Positions 1 through 8,966 are shown, counted from the stretch's first letter. The stretch: 64,000 nt of DNA from Chryseobacterium sp. G0201 (GCF_003815655.1 NZ_CP033917.1:1550001-1614000); one strand, 5' to 3'. Made by a program: numbers and translations. Notes: generated from the sequence alone by a model not told the origin.

Positions 1-437
1 CTCCGATATTGTTTCCCGACTGATCCTGAACGCCCAGTTTTATACCTCCCCATTTTGATCCTGAAATAGCTGCTGCAGGAACCGGATTAGAAGGAAGAGT
101 GTACGGATTGGCATAGTTGCTGTCTAAAGTCCAGGTGTCAATTAAAGGAGTTTGAGGAAATAGAGGATTAAATGTATTTGATGTATTGATATTTCCGCTA
201 TAAAGAGCTTCAACAGGTACTATTCCAGGTGAAGTAGAGTAGGTTAATGTTGACATTCCTGTGACAGAACTTGAGGATTGTAGGTAAGGGCTAATACAGT
301 TTCCCGATGTATTTAAAGGGTTTAATCTCCATACGACATACTGTATAACCGTATCCGTATAATTTTGGATATAAAGATCTTGTGCCGAAACGCAAAATGA
401 AACAGCAAATGATACTAATAAAAGTAATTTTTTCATG
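1..437 (-). CDS. secreted protein, N-terminal part only (runs off the left edge)
   Basis: An open frame on the minus strand starts at an ATG at 435-437 and remains open to base 1, so only the first ~145 residues are present. The start MKKLLLLVSFAVSFCVSAQ is a typical Sec signal peptide with a cleavage site near SAQ-D, so the product is exported. The mature part is rich in Ser, Thr, Asn and Pro (for example SGNCISPYLQSSSSVTGM), as in surface or T9SS-secreted Bacteroidetes proteins, but the C-terminus that would carry a T9SS sorting domain is outside the window. I do not recognise a domain. The lipoprotein gene at 441-815 lies just upstream on the same strand with a 3-base gap, so the two are probably cotranscribed. 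Confidence 0.75.
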
Positions 438-440
438 ATT

Positions 441-815
441 CTAGTTTTCAGATTTGTAGTTTTTATTAGTTTGCTTGTTGTAATCTCCATAGACTTCTAC
501 AGCCCATTTAAGGATTTTTTCTCTGTCACCTCCTGTTTGTCTTTCGATTTCAGAATATGAAACTCCGGATGAAGCGATGAGGTCTTTAGCAGCTGGTAAA
601 AGCATTTCTTTTTTGTAATCACTCAATTCAGCGGATGTTCGTGGAGTTGTGGGAGCCGGTTCCTTCTCCATTGCTACTTTTTTGATGGCTAAATTGAATT
701 TTTGCACAGCTTCCGGCTTTGAAACGTCAGGCATTGTGGAGGTTGCAGATGATTCATTGGCGCAGGATAAAAATGCAAGCAAGGAAAAGCTTACGAGTAG
801 AATTGTTTTCTTCAT
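441..815 (-). CDS. small lipoprotein of unknown function
   Basis: This 124-residue product starts MKKTILLVSFSLLAFLSCANE, a lipoprotein signal peptide with lipobox LSC, so it should be lipidated at Cys18 and anchored in a membrane. The mature protein is short, hydrophilic and mostly charged, with a proline/threonine-rich linker (EPAPTTPRTSAEL) and no motif I recognise. It sits 3 bases upstream of the secreted protein that leaves the window, which suggests joint transcription. Function cannot be assigned from sequence; export and lipidation are the only supported claims. Confidence 0.75.
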   Translation of the reverse strand: MKKTILLVSFSLLAFLSCANESSATSTMPDVSKPEAVQKFNLAIKKVAMEKEPAPTTPRTSAELSDYKKEMLLPAAKDLIASSGVSYSEIERQTGGDREKILKWAVEVYGDYNKQTNKNYKSEN

Positions 816-910
816 ATTAATGATATTGATTTAATGTTCAATAAAATTAAATATTTTTTTCAATTAATCATTAAATAGTGAAAAAAATATGTTAAAAATT
901 AATTAAAACG

Positions 911-942
911 AAAAAAGCACCGAGAAAATCCCGATGCTTTTA
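911..942 (-). terminator. intrinsic terminator after clpC
   Basis: An imperfect hairpin with AAAAGCA/TGCTTTT outer arms and a CG-rich inner stem lies 22 bases past the clpC stop; read on the minus strand it ends in a run of six T. Confidence 0.75.
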
Positions 943-963
943 ATTTTAAAATTAATTTATTGG

Positions 964-3492
964 TTAAGAAGATTTTTCAACCGTCTTTTTTGTTTTCTGA
1001 GCTTTTCCGGCTAGGCCATCTTTCGCTTCATTCACATCTAAAATAATAGTTTCTCCTTCATTTAATTGTTTGTTTACCAGCATTTCAGCCAATAAATCCT
1101 CAATATATTTCTGGATCGCTCTTTTTAGAGGTCTTGCGCCGAAGTCTTTATCCCATCCTTTTTCAGAAATAAAGTCTTTTGCTTCTTCAGTAAGATCAAC
1201 TTTATATCCTAATTTATCAAGTCTTGTATAAAGCTTGTTCAATTCAAGATCAATGATTTTTTTGATGTCTTCTTTCTCAAGAGAGTTGAAAATCACAATA
1301 TCATCAATTCTATTCAGGAATTCAGGAGCAAATGCTTTTTTAAGGGCATTTTCAATTGTTCCTCTAGCTCTTGTATCAGAACCTGTTTTCTTAGCAGAAG
1401 TTCCGAATCCTACACCGTCACCGAAGTCTTTGATATCTCTGGTTCCGATGTTTGAAGTAAGGATAATGATTGTATTTCTAAAATCAATTTTTCTACCTAA
1501 ACTGTCCGTAACGTGACCTTCATCTAAGATCTGCAACAAGATGTTGAATACATCCGGGTGAGCTTTTTCAATCTCATCCAAAAGAACCACAGCATAAGGT
1601 TTTCTTCTTACAGCTTCTGTTAATTGTCCACCTTCCTCGTATCCAACGTATCCCGGAGGCGCTCCAACCAATCTTGAAACCGCGAATTTTTCCATGTATT
1701 CACTCATATCGATTCTGATCAAAGATTCATCAGATTCGAAAAGTTCTCTTGCCATTACTTTCGCTAGCTCAGTTTTACCAACACCCGTTGTTCCAAGGAA
1801 AATAAATGTTCCAATTGGACGGTTTGGATCTTTAAGACCAGCTCTGTTTCTTTGAATAGCCTTAACAACTTTCTTCACAGCATCTTCCTGACCAATCACT
1901 TTTCCATTCAGTTTGTCGTCCATCTGAGCCAATTTATCAAGCTCATTTTTACCGACTTTCGTTACAGGAACTCCGCTCATCATAGAAACTACTTCCGCTA
2001 CATTTTCATCGGTTACAGTTTCTTTCTTCTCTTTTACATCTTTGTCCCATTTATCCTGAGCAGAATTTAATTCCATTTGAAGACGTTCTTCTTCATCTTT
2101 AAGCTTTCTTGCCTCAAGATAATCCTGAGCTTTTACAGCTTTCTGTTTCAGTTCTTTAATTTCTTCAATTTTTTGTTCAAAATCAATGATCTCGGTAGGA
2201 ACTTTCATGTTTTTAATATAAACACGAGATCCGGCTTCGTCCATTGCATCGATCGCTTTATCCGGTAAGAAACGGTCTGTAATATATCTTGCCGTTAAGT
2301 TGACACAAGCCAGAATTGCTTCCGGAGTATACACTACATTATGATGTTCTTCGTATTTGTCTTTAATCTGATTCAAGATCTGAATGGTTTCCTCAATATT
2401 AGTAGGCTCCACCATTACTTTCTGGAATCTTCTCTCTAAAGCACCGTCTTTTTCAATATACTGACGATACTCATCAAGAGTTGTGGCACCAATACATTGG
2501 ATCTCACCTCTTGCTAAAGCCGGTTTGAACATATTGGAAGCATCTAAACTTCCCGTAGAACTACCTGCACCAACAATCGTGTGAAGCTCGTCGATGAATA
2601 AGATCACATCACGGTTTTTTTCTAATTCCGTCATGATGGCCTTCATTCTCTCTTCAAACTGTCCACGGTATTTTGTACCAGCTACCAAACTTGCAAGATC
2701 CAAAGTGATAACTCTTTTACCATAAAGAACTCTTGAAACTTTTTTCTGTTGAATTCTTAATGCTAAACCTTCAGCGATGGCAGATTTACCAACACCAGGC
2801 TCACCAATAAGCAACGGATTGTTTTTCTTTCTTCTTGATAAGATCTGAGAAACTCTTTCGATTTCTTTCTCACGACCGATCACAGGGTCTAATTTTCCGT
2901 CTCTTGCCAAAGAAGTTAAGTCTCTACCAAAGTTGTCCAACGTTGGAGTTTTACTTTTTGCAGAGCCTAAATTTCCTGTAGGCTTTCTCATTTGCTCAAA
3001 ATCTTCTCTCTCTTCGTCGTCATCGTAAGCACTCATTTGTGGCGTCTGACCAGAATTTTTCAGCATCGTTTGATATTCTTTTGATACTCCTTCATAGTCG
3101 ATGTCGTAAGCGCCTAGTATACTTGAGGTAGGGTCTTCATATTTATATAGAATGCCTAAAAGCAAATGAACGGTATTAATTTCATTACTTTTATATTGTC
3201 TGCATTCTAGCTCAGCACGTTTGATTGCATGATCTGCCATCTTGGTGAAAGAAATATTAGTAACCTCCTCAGAAATAGGATTAAGACTTACTGTATTTAG
3301 AGTTTCAATTTTTCTTCTGATTTGTGTTAAATCCGCATTAAGGTTTTGAAGGATTTCTTTTGCAGAGTTTTCCGTTTTTATAATACCTAAAAGTAGATGT
3401 TCTGTATTGAGAAATTCACTTTTCAGCCGTTTAGCTTCGCTTTTGCTTTGTTTGAACACTTGGCTCAAACCTTGTGAAAACTTATAATCCAT
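964..3492 (-). CDS. clpC: ClpC, AAA+ unfoldase of the Clp protease
   Basis: ClpC is the hexameric ATPase that unfolds protein substrates and feeds them to ClpP in the cytoplasm. The protein has the full architecture: two N-terminal Clp repeats (~1-145), AAA-1 with Walker A GEPGVGKS and Walker [13 protein letters not shown], a UVR/coiled-coil middle region (~410-470), AAA-2 with Walker A GTTGVGKT and Walker [12 protein letters not shown], and the D2-small C-terminal domain ending in a Lys/Ser-rich tail. At about 842 residues it has normal family length. I chose the ATG giving [11 protein letters not shown] because family members begin there; an in-frame ATG at 3504 would add four residues. It is monocistronic, with its own terminator. 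McsB-type partners are not in this window. Confidence 0.96.
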   Translation of the reverse strand: MDYKFSQGLSQVFKQSKSEAKRLKSEFLNTEHLLLGIIKTENSAKEILQNLNADLTQIRRKIETLNTVSLNPISEEVTNISFTKMADHAIKRAELECRQYKSNEINTVHLLLGILYKYEDPTSSILGAYDIDYEGVSKEYQTMLKNSGQTPQMSAYDDDEEREDFEQMRKPTGNLGSAKSKTPTLDNFGRDLTSLARDGKLDPVIGREKEIERVSQILSRRKKNNPLLIGEPGVGKSAIAEGLALRIQQKKVSRVLYGKRVITLDLASLVAGTKYRGQFEERMKAIMTELEKNRDVILFIDELHTIVGAGSSTGSLDASNMFKPALARGEIQCIGATTLDEYRQYIEKDGALERRFQKVMVEPTNIEETIQILNQIKDKYEEHHNVVYTPEAILACVNLTARYITDRFLPDKAIDAMDEAGSRVYIKNMKVPTEIIDFEQKIEEIKELKQKAVKAQDYLEARKLKDEEERLQMELNSAQDKWDKDVKEKKETVTDENVAEVVSMMSGVPVTKVGKNELDKLAQMDDKLNGKVIGQEDAVKKVVKAIQRNRAGLKDPNRPIGTFIFLGTTGVGKTELAKVMARELFESDESLIRIDMSEYMEKFAVSRLVGAPPGYVGYEEGGQLTEAVRRKPYAVVLLDEIEKAHPDVFNILLQILDEGHVTDSLGRKIDFRNTIIILTSNIGTRDIKDFGDGVGFGTSAKKTGSDTRARGTIENALKKAFAPEFLNRIDDIVIFNSLEKEDIKKIIDLELNKLYTRLDKLGYKVDLTEEAKDFISEKGWDKDFGARPLKRAIQKYIEDLLAEMLVNKQLNEGETIILDVNEAKDGLAGKAQKTKKTVEKSS

Positions 3493-3645
3493 AATATATC
3501 TCATTAGAATAAAAGCAACATTGCCATTTATTCATTATCTAAATTACAAATATTTTACCAAAAATCAAATAATGACTTTATGGCAGAAAAAAACTTTATT
3601 ATCTTATTGAAAATGACTAAGTTTGTTATCCTATAAATTTTTCTC

Positions 3646-3873
3646 ATGAATCCCGAAATTTCTACTTATATCGGATATTCTGCTTCACTTTTTGTAGTGC
3701 TGAGTTTTATATTGAAAGATGTAAGAAAAATCAGAATTGTTAATATGATCGGCTGTATCTGTTTTGTCATTTATGGCATTTTCAGCGGAATGCTTTGGCC
3801 GGTGATTATCCCAAACGGGCTTATTTGCTTTATACAAATTTACCATTTGCTGGCAGGAAAAAAAAGTAAATGA
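3646..3873 (+). CDS. small three-helix membrane protein (YgjV/SemiSWEET-like)
   Basis: The 75-residue product consists almost entirely of three hydrophobic helices: IGYSASLFVVLSFIL, IVNMIGCICFVIYGIF and VIIPNGLICFIQIYHLL, separated by short basic loops (KDVRKIR). This pattern of a small three-helix bundle resembles the SemiSWEET/YgjV type of inner-membrane protein, where a homodimer could form a six-helix pore. The assignment rests on pattern only. Its last four bases overlap the start of the downstream glycosyltransferase (ATGA), which indicates translational coupling, but the functional link is unclear. Confidence 0.75.
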   Translation: MNPEISTYIGYSASLFVVLSFILKDVRKIRIVNMIGCICFVIYGIFSGMLWPVIIPNGLICFIQIYHLLAGKKSK

Positions 3874-4979
3874 GGAAAAAAATAATTACTTCTGCTTTTA
3901 GTAATTTATATACAGATCAACGTATTGAGAAGGTCTGCAGGACTTTGCATGAAAACGGCTATGAGATAGACTTAATAGGAAATGACTGGGGCGGAGCGGA
4001 AGAAATGCAGCGACCTTATTCTTTTTCCAGAATTAAATTAATTTCTAAAAGTTTAAAAACAGCTTATTTTGAATTTAACTGGAAATTATATCAGGAATTA
4101 AAAAAGAAAGCAGATGAAAACACTATTCTTCATGCAAATGATCTTGATGCACTGCTTCCGAACTATCTTATTGCTAAAAAATTAAATATTCCTTTGGTTT
4201 TTGACAGTCATGAAATTTTTTCCGAAATGCCGGCAATTCAAGGCAAAATGTCACAAAAATTGTGGAGATATTTGGAGAGAAGCATCGTTCCGAAAGTGAA
4301 ATTTATGATAACGGCGAGTGGAAGTTATGGAAAATGGTTCCAAAAAAAGTATGGAATTGATCCAATTGTTGTTCAGAATGCACCCCGAAAAATCAATTTT
4401 AACCTTGAAATTTCGGAAAATGATCCCAAAATAGTTTTATATCAAGGTGCAATAAACCCGTTTCGCGGAATTGATAAAGCAATTTTAGCAATGCATCATC
4501 TTGATAATGTAATGTTGAAAATTGCAGGAGATGGACCTCGTAAAAAAGAATATGAAGAATTAGTTATTAAAGAAAATCTTCAACATAAAGTCCAGTTTTT
4601 AGGAAAATTAAGACCTGAAGTTCTACGAGAAATTACATTAACTGTCGATTGTGGGATGAGCATCGAAGAGAACGGGGGAGAGAGCTATCTGTATTCTCTA
4701 CCTAATAAGGTTTTGGATTGTATCCAGGCGCGAGTTCCTTTAATTCTGTCAAATCTTCCTGAAATGCAGAATATTAAAAGACAATTTGATGTTGGAGAAA
4801 TTATTAAAGATCATCAACCTGAAAATATTGCCGAATCCATCCGATTAATTTTAAATAAAGGAAGAAAAAATTATCAAACCGAACTTGAAAAAGCCGCAAA
4901 TGCTTTTTGCTGGGAAAATGAAGAAGTAAAACTATTGCAGGTTTTTGAAAATGCTTCAATTTCGCATATTTGCGTATAG
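3870..4979 (+). CDS. glycosyltransferase, GT4-like (GT-B fold)
   Basis: This 369-residue protein has the two Rossmann halves of a GT-B retaining glycosyltransferase. The N-terminal acceptor domain begins KKIITSAFSNLYTDQRIEKV. The C-terminal donor-binding domain carries VLYQGAINPFRGIDKAI, KIAGDGPRKKEYEEL and the E-x7-E-like segment around EENGGESYLYSLPNKVLDCI, which in GT4 enzymes contacts the nucleotide sugar. It probably adds a sugar to a cell-surface polysaccharide or lipid in the cytoplasm; donor and acceptor cannot be read from sequence. It overlaps the small membrane gene upstream by four bases, and sufE and a GT9 gene follow on the same strand. Confidence 0.85.
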   Translation: MRKKIITSAFSNLYTDQRIEKVCRTLHENGYEIDLIGNDWGGAEEMQRPYSFSRIKLISKSLKTAYFEFNWKLYQELKKKADENTILHANDLDALLPNYLIAKKLNIPLVFDSHEIFSEMPAIQGKMSQKLWRYLERSIVPKVKFMITASGSYGKWFQKKYGIDPIVVQNAPRKINFNLEISENDPKIVLYQGAINPFRGIDKAILAMHHLDNVMLKIAGDGPRKKEYEELVIKENLQHKVQFLGKLRPEVLREITLTVDCGMSIEENGGESYLYSLPNKVLDCIQARVPLILSNLPEMQNIKRQFDVGEIIKDHQPENIAESIRLILNKGRKNYQTELEKAANAFCWENEEVKLLQVFENASISHICV

Positions 4980-5010
4980 CTTACTGCTTCAAGCCTAAAG
5001 CATAATTTAG

Positions 5011-5018
5011 TATCTTTG
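5011..5018 (+). promoter_or_regulatory. putative -7 promoter element for sufE
   Basis: TATCTTTG matches the Bacteroidetes consensus TAnnTTTG exactly. It predicts transcription starting near 5024, which supports translation of sufE from the ATG at 5037 and not from 5016. The -33 TTTG element is poor. Confidence 0.55.
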
Positions 5019-5036
5019 CAAAAAGAAAGTAAAGAA

Positions 5037-5456
5037 ATGACCATTAAAGAAAAACAGAAGGAACTTATCGACGAATTTGCGTTTCTTGAGGACTGGGAGC
5101 AAAAATATGAGTACATCATTGATCTTGGGAAAGAATTAAAAGGTCTTCCGGATGAAAAAAAAGGTGATGAAAATCTTATTAAAGGCTGTCAGAGTAAAGT
5201 TTGGATTGATGCAGAGTTCAGAGATGGAAAATTGTTTTTTGATGCAGATTCTGATGGTATTTTACCAAAAGGAATCGTTTCTTTATTAGTGAGCATTTAC
5301 AGTGGCCATTCTACACAGGAAATTTTAGATTCTGATTTCGAATTTATCTCAGAGATAGGATTACAGGAGTTTCTTTCTCCTTCCAGAGCCAATGGACTCA
5401 TGGCGATGACAAAACAAATTAAATTTTATGCAGTTGCCTATCAACTAAAGTCGTAG
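5037..5456 (+). CDS. sufE: SufE-type sulfur acceptor for Fe-S cluster assembly
   Basis: SufE accepts persulfide sulfur from the cysteine desulfurase SufS and passes it to the SufBCD scaffold. The 139-residue product has the family core: WEQKYEYIIDLGKELKGLP near the N-terminus, then ENLIKGCQSKVW with the active-site cysteine (GCQS), and the C-terminal FLSPSRANGLMAMTKQIK. Length is normal. An upstream in-frame ATG at 5016 exists, but the -7 promoter element at 5011-5018 overlaps it, so the start MTIKEKQKEL at 5037 is preferred. The rest of the suf operon is not nearby; instead GT genes flank it, and the next gene starts 2 bases after its stop. Confidence 0.93.
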   Translation: MTIKEKQKELIDEFAFLEDWEQKYEYIIDLGKELKGLPDEKKGDENLIKGCQSKVWIDAEFRDGKLFFDADSDGILPKGIVSLLVSIYSGHSTQEILDSDFEFISEIGLQEFLSPSRANGLMAMTKQIKFYAVAYQLKS

Positions 5457-5458
5457 CT

Positions 5459-6424
5459 GTGACCAGAATTTTAGCATATCGTTTTTCCGCTTTTGGTGAT
5501 GTCGCTATGACAGCGCCGGTTTTTCGAGAGTTCTTGGAACAGAATCCTGACGTTGAAATCATCATGGTTTCGAGAAAGAATTTTGAGAGCTTATTCTCTG
5601 ATATTCCGAATGTTATATTCAAAGGAATCAACTTAGATGATTATAAGGGTATTTTTGGTTTGCAAAGATTAGCGAATGAATTAATTAAAGAATTTCATCC
5701 CGATATGATCGCTAATCTGCATGATGTGATCAGAACGAAAATCTTAGATAAAATTTATCGAAGAAAAGGACTTAAAGTATTCAAAATCAATAAAGGAAAA
5801 GAGGAGAAAGAGCATCTAACCGATATTTGGAATTTAAATAAAGTTCAATTAAGAAAAACGGTTGAACGCTACGCTGATGTTTTCTGCGAAATGGGTTTTA
5901 AGGTGGAACTTTCTCATCAGTTAAGACCAACTTCAACTAATAAATCCGGAATTGGTTTTGCGCCATTTGCCCAACATAAAGGAAAAATGCTTCCTTTAGA
6001 GAAATCTTACGAGTTGGTGAAAATTTTAGCCCAAAAACATAAGATCTATTTCTTCGGAGGCGGAAAAGAAGAGACTGAAACATTAGAAAAATGGGAAAGT
6101 CAGATTCCGAATACAAAAAGTTTATCAGGCAAATTAAGCCTTACCGAAGAACTCAATAAAATTTCAGAATTAGAACTAATGATCTCCATGGATTCGGCAA
6201 ATATGCATTTGGCGAGTTTAATGGGAACGAGATGTGTTTCTATTTGGGGCTCTACGCATCCATATGCGGGGTTTTTAGGCTTCGGGCAGAGTGAAGATGA
6301 TGTTGTACAGGTGAGTGATCTTACGTGCAGGCCTTGCTCTGTTTTTGGAGATAAGGAATGTTATCGAGGAGATTGGGCTTGTCTGGAAGAACTTAATATC
6401 CAGAAAATAGTTGATAAAATTTAA
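5459..6424 (+). CDS. glycosyltransferase family 9 (heptosyltransferase-like)
   Basis: This 321-residue GT-B protein matches the heptosyltransferase family: an N-terminal RFSAFGDVAMTAPVFREF segment (equivalent to the RxxxxGDxxxxxP start of WaaC/WaaF), then GIGFAPFAQHKGKMLP and a C-terminal nucleotide-sugar site with SMDSANMHLASLMGTRCVSIWGSTHP. These enzymes transfer heptose or a related sugar to the lipid A-core in Gram-negative bacteria. The start is a GTG at 5459, two bases after the sufE stop, giving tight coupling; no ATG lies near the conserved N-terminus. It is the last core gene before the island and has a terminator behind it. Confidence 0.88.
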   Translation: MTRILAYRFSAFGDVAMTAPVFREFLEQNPDVEIIMVSRKNFESLFSDIPNVIFKGINLDDYKGIFGLQRLANELIKEFHPDMIANLHDVIRTKILDKIYRRKGLKVFKINKGKEEKEHLTDIWNLNKVQLRKTVERYADVFCEMGFKVELSHQLRPTSTNKSGIGFAPFAQHKGKMLPLEKSYELVKILAQKHKIYFFGGGKEETETLEKWESQIPNTKSLSGKLSLTEELNKISELELMISMDSANMHLASLMGTRCVSIWGSTHPYAGFLGFGQSEDDVVQVSDLTCRPCSVFGDKECYRGDWACLEELNIQKIVDKI

Positions 6425-6447
6425 ATAGAATTAAAAATATATAATTA

Positions 6448-6478
6448 AGGAATCTCTAAATAAAGAGGTTCTTTTTTT
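6448..6478 (+). terminator. intrinsic terminator after the GT9 gene
   Basis: Hairpin GGAATCTCT/AGAGGTTCT with an AAATAA loop, followed by seven T on the plus strand, 23 bases past the GT9 stop. Confidence 0.8.
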
Positions 6479-6502
6479 ATGATTATTGTATTGAATGATA
6501 TA

Positions 6503-6551
6503 AACAAAAAAATCTCCCTTTAAAAAGAGAGATTTTGTGGGCCCTGAGGGA
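6503..6551. repeat. attL: left direct repeat of the island
   Basis: These 49 bases match 30541-30589 with a single difference (T at 6521, A at 30559). The block contains the last 14 bases of a tRNA-Val gene (6538-6551, minus-strand sense) plus the hairpin terminator that follows that tRNA. The match to the tRNA stops abruptly after 6551. This is the signature left when a tyrosine recombinase integrates at a tRNA 3' end. Confidence 0.93.
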
Positions 6552-6611
6552 CCCCAGTTCTTTTAGTTTATAGGTTGATATGTAATATCTTACAGTTTTT
6601 TCTTAATAAGG

Positions 6612-6631
6612 GTATGCCTAAAAGTATGCCT
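6612..6631. repeat. paired GTATGCCT repeats near attL
   Basis: GTATGCCT occurs twice in direct orientation (6612-6619 and 6624-6631) about 60 bases inside attL. Position and spacing suit arm-type integrase or directionality-factor sites; this is inference. Confidence 0.45.
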
Positions 6632-6644
6632 TTTTACTTTAAAC

Positions 6645-7379
6645 TTAACTACTTTCTTTTGTGTCAGGATATAACTCTTCTATAATATCACTTTGCCATA
6701 TTTCTTTGGAGTTAGTATCCATAATAGTAAGCCTTCCTTCAGCATAACCAGCTCCTGTATCTAGATTCCAAATGTTACATCTTTTAATAGGTACAGTTTC
6801 ATTGAGAATCAGTGTAGGGGTATGACCTATGAAAACTTCCTCATGTACATTAAATATTTCCATTCTAGCCTCAAATTCAAAAGTATTATGTTCTGTATTG
6901 GCAAATGACCACAGGCTTCTATCCCAATAATAATTTTTAACAAATCTTTCATTCCCTAGACCTTTAGGAGAGGTGAATCCTGCATGAACATAACCTCTGT
7001 TTTTGGTGTCAATATAGAAATCAAACATTTCATTAAAGAAATTCAAGTGTGATTCTTCATTGATATATCCTGTATTAATGTAGGATTCTACAGTAGCTTT
7101 TCCTCCTTGCATTAGCCATTCCATTTTAGGGATTCCTCCTCTTAGCCATTCGTGGCAAAATAAGTCATGGTTACCTCTGATAAACAAAGGCTTATAAAGA
7201 CATTCTTCTGAAAGATCTATATAAAACTGAACTAATTCAGCACTTTCTGCGCCTCTATCAACCACATCTCCTAAGTTTATTAATAGGTCTTCATTTGGAT
7301 TGAATTTACATCTTTCCAAGACCTGTTTTACAGCTTTTAAAGCTCCGTGCTGGTCTCCAAGTACTAGTATTCTTCCCAT
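6645..7379 (-). CDS. PPP-family metallophosphatase (ApaH/PrpE-like)
   Basis: A 244-residue calcineurin-like phosphoesterase with the PPP signature motifs in order: GDQHG (~8-12), GDVVDRG (~37-43), GNHD (~69-72), and later histidines in GYVHAGF and GHTPT that complete the two-metal site. The first motif reads GDQHG where GDxHG with Ile or Val is usual. Relatives include bacterial Ser/Thr phosphatases and Ap4A hydrolases of the PrpE/ApaH type; the substrate cannot be told from sequence. It is the first gene inside the island's left end and may be an accessory cargo gene, possibly a phage-style phosphatase. The next gene upstream on the same strand starts 32 bases away. Confidence 0.85.
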   Translation of the reverse strand: MGRILVLGDQHGALKAVKQVLERCKFNPNEDLLINLGDVVDRGAESAELVQFYIDLSEECLYKPLFIRGNHDLFCHEWLRGGIPKMEWLMQGGKATVESYINTGYINEESHLNFFNEMFDFYIDTKNRGYVHAGFTSPKGLGNERFVKNYYWDRSLWSFANTEHNTFEFEARMEIFNVHEEVFIGHTPTLILNETVPIKRCNIWNLDTGAGYAEGRLTIMDTNSKEIWQSDIIEELYPDTKESS

Positions 7380-7411
7380 TTTTAATGTTTTTAGATTAAT
7401 ATTTTAAAGTT

Positions 7412-7834
7412 TTATTCCAATAGGGTTTTGATGTAAGTAAAGGAGTTTGAAAAGTAAATCAACCTTATTTCTTTACTTACAGGAAAATAGATACTCCAAT
7501 AAATCACCTTTCTGGTTATGAACCTGTGTATAATCATACCATCAGGAAGAATTTCAAGGTTCACTCTGGTAACTCTTTCTGATAAGGCTTTATTAAGCCT
7601 GTTATAATAGTGTTCAGATTTCTTGTCAAATTCCAGTATTACAACTTCCAATATATCCCAATGGAAAATAAGCTCTGTTCTGTGAGGTGTGAAGTTTAAG
7701 AACTTTTTAACCTCACTTCCTACCCACAAGTAACTACAGTAAGAATTCTCTGAGATACTGTTTGTTATACTCATTAGGCTCAGTTCCCAGTTGTCATATT
7801 GGTAGCCTATACGAAATGATATTCTTGGTTTCAT
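7412..7834 (-). CDS. hypothetical island protein
   Basis: A 140-residue protein of unknown function, beginning MKPRISFRIGYQYDNWELSL. It has no signal peptide or membrane segment, alternates beta-prone stretches (KVIYWSIYFPVSKEIRLIYF) and has no recognised motif. It lies 32 bases upstream of the phosphatase gene on the same strand, so the two may form one transcript. A hairpin at 7853-7878 separates it from the small secreted-protein genes further right. Confidence 0.6.
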   Translation of the reverse strand: MKPRISFRIGYQYDNWELSLMSITNSISENSYCSYLWVGSEVKKFLNFTPHRTELIFHWDILEVVILEFDKKSEHYYNRLNKALSERVTRVNLEILPDGMIIHRFITRKVIYWSIYFPVSKEIRLIYFSNSFTYIKTLLE

Positions 7835-7852
7835 ATTAGTTTTAAGATTAAA

Positions 7853-7878
7853 AAACCACTCTTTGAATAGAGTGGTTT
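7853..7878 (-). terminator. hairpin terminator, probably bidirectional
   Basis: Perfect 10-bp stem AAACCACTCT/AGAGTGGTTT with a 6-base loop. The minus-strand read runs into T-rich sequence after the small ORF at 7887-7955. Confidence 0.65.
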
Positions 7879-7886
7879 AAATAGAA

Positions 7887-7955
7887 TTACTTTTTCTTTT
7901 TTATAAGCCTAACAATCACAATTGCAATCATGGCTAAGACTATTCCTTGTACCAT
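7887..7955 (-). CDS. candidate 22-residue single-helix membrane peptide
   Basis: A very short minus-strand frame encodes MVQGIVLAMIAIVIVRLIKK plus two further lysines. It would form one hydrophobic helix of about 16 residues with a basic tail, a pattern seen in small type I toxins and other membrane microproteins. The start and upstream bases lie inside a 19-20-bp tandem duplication. A hairpin terminator follows the stop after 9 bases. There is no homology evidence, and a frame this short can occur by chance in AT-rich DNA, so this is a candidate only. Confidence 0.35.
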   Translation of the reverse strand: MVQGIVLAMIAIVIVRLIKKKK

Positions 7956-7979
7956 ATTATATTCCTTGTACCATATTAT
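7941..7979. repeat. tandem duplication, unit of about 19 bp
   Basis: The 20-base string TATTCCTTGTACCATATTAT occurs at 7941-7960 and again at 7960-7979, sharing one base. The second copy places a decoy ATG that meets a stop after five codons, so only the left copy leads into the 22-residue frame. Confidence 0.9.
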
Positions 7980-8404
7980 TATTTTAATTGTTTGAAAACT
8001 GATATTATTCCATTTGTATTATCTGCACCTATACGCATTGTGCTATTTTCATAATACTTTGTACTTTTATAGCTGTATGCATATTGAAAATCTGATGTAA
8101 GAATCTTATTTCTTAAAATTTCATACGCAGTATACTCTGGCCTATAAGTAATCATGAATAGCTCTGTATTTTTCCCTACTTCAATTTTTTCTATTCCTCT
8201 TGAAGTTTCCTTTGCAAATCGATATATGGGATAACCTTCTGAATTATCAACTCTGGTTTGAAAACCAAGTTGCTTTAATTCTTTTGTTATTGTTTCACTA
8301 TTCTGAATATTAATATAATCAAGCAATTTTGAAGCACTAATAGATTGTGATGTATATAATAATGGAAGGAATAGAAGCAGATACAGATGTAAGTATTTTT
8401 TCAT
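7979..8404 (-). CDS. small secreted protein of unknown function
   Basis: A 141-residue protein with an N-terminal signal peptide (MKKYLHLYLLLFLPLLYTSQSISA), so it is exported to the periplasm or beyond. There is no lipobox cysteine. The mature part (~118 residues) is charged and mixed alpha/beta, with no recognised domain. It is 46 bases downstream of another secreted-protein gene on the same strand, and both probably belong to one transcript starting near the XRE regulator. Island location and lack of known homologues mean function is open. Confidence 0.65.
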   Translation of the reverse strand: MKKYLHLYLLLFLPLLYTSQSISASKLLDYINIQNSETITKELKQLGFQTRVDNSEGYPIYRFAKETSRGIEKIEVGKNTELFMITYRPEYTAYEILRNKILTSDFQYAYSYKSTKYYENSTMRIGADNTNGIISVFKQLK

Positions 8405-8450
8405 GTAAAAAAATTAGTTATTATTTGAATCTCTTAGAGTATAAGCTTTG

Positions 8451-8915
8451 TTAATCAACATATTTCACTTTAGGTTGTGGGAACTTTTTAATGTACTCTT
8501 TTGCTTTGTCAGGCTCAATAATATCAAATGAAGCTTTTCCTGTTGTTAGACCATAAGCTGGACTAAGTCTTATGTAGTATGTCTTTCCTTCTTTTGCATT
8601 TACTGTGAAGAAATCTTTATTCTCAGTCTGATCCTTTCTGATCTTATTACCCTCAAAAGCTCCTTCTAAATTATATTTACCAGCATCTACATCCCAACAC
8701 AGATAGTTCTTATAGTCAAGCCTCCCAATCATGCTTCCATTAGATGATAGAGTTATATAATAGTGGCTTAACTTTCCTGTTGGTCTTATAACATAGATTC
8801 TTGCTTTATTAACAGGTACCTCAGAGTTTACATCTGGAAACTCTACATATTGAGAAGTCTGAGAGTATAGGTAAGTTGAACATACTAAGATGAATAATAG
8901 TAAAGTCTTTTTCAT
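8451..8915 (-). CDS. secreted DUF2846-like protein
   Basis: The 154-residue product has a cleavable signal peptide (MKKTLLLFILVCSTYLYSQT). The mature part opens with ARIYVIRPTGKLSHYY, then a compact beta-sandwich pattern with NGSMIGRLDYKNYLCWDVDAG and GKTYYIRLSPAYG. This resembles the DUF2846 fold found in exported bacterial proteins; the match is by eye and moderate. It is transcribed divergently from the XRE-family regulator at 9045, and two inverted repeats in the shared spacer are candidate operators, so the regulator may control it. Confidence 0.7.
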   Translation of the reverse strand: MKKTLLLFILVCSTYLYSQTSQYVEFPDVNSEVPVNKARIYVIRPTGKLSHYYITLSSNGSMIGRLDYKNYLCWDVDAGKYNLEGAFEGNKIRKDQTENKDFFTVNAKEGKTYYIRLSPAYGLTTGKASFDIIEPDKAKEYIKKFPQPKVKYVD

Positions 8916-8966
8916 TGTTTTTAAGTTTATTTAATTAGCAAATTATATATAAATAGTTTCTGTTCC

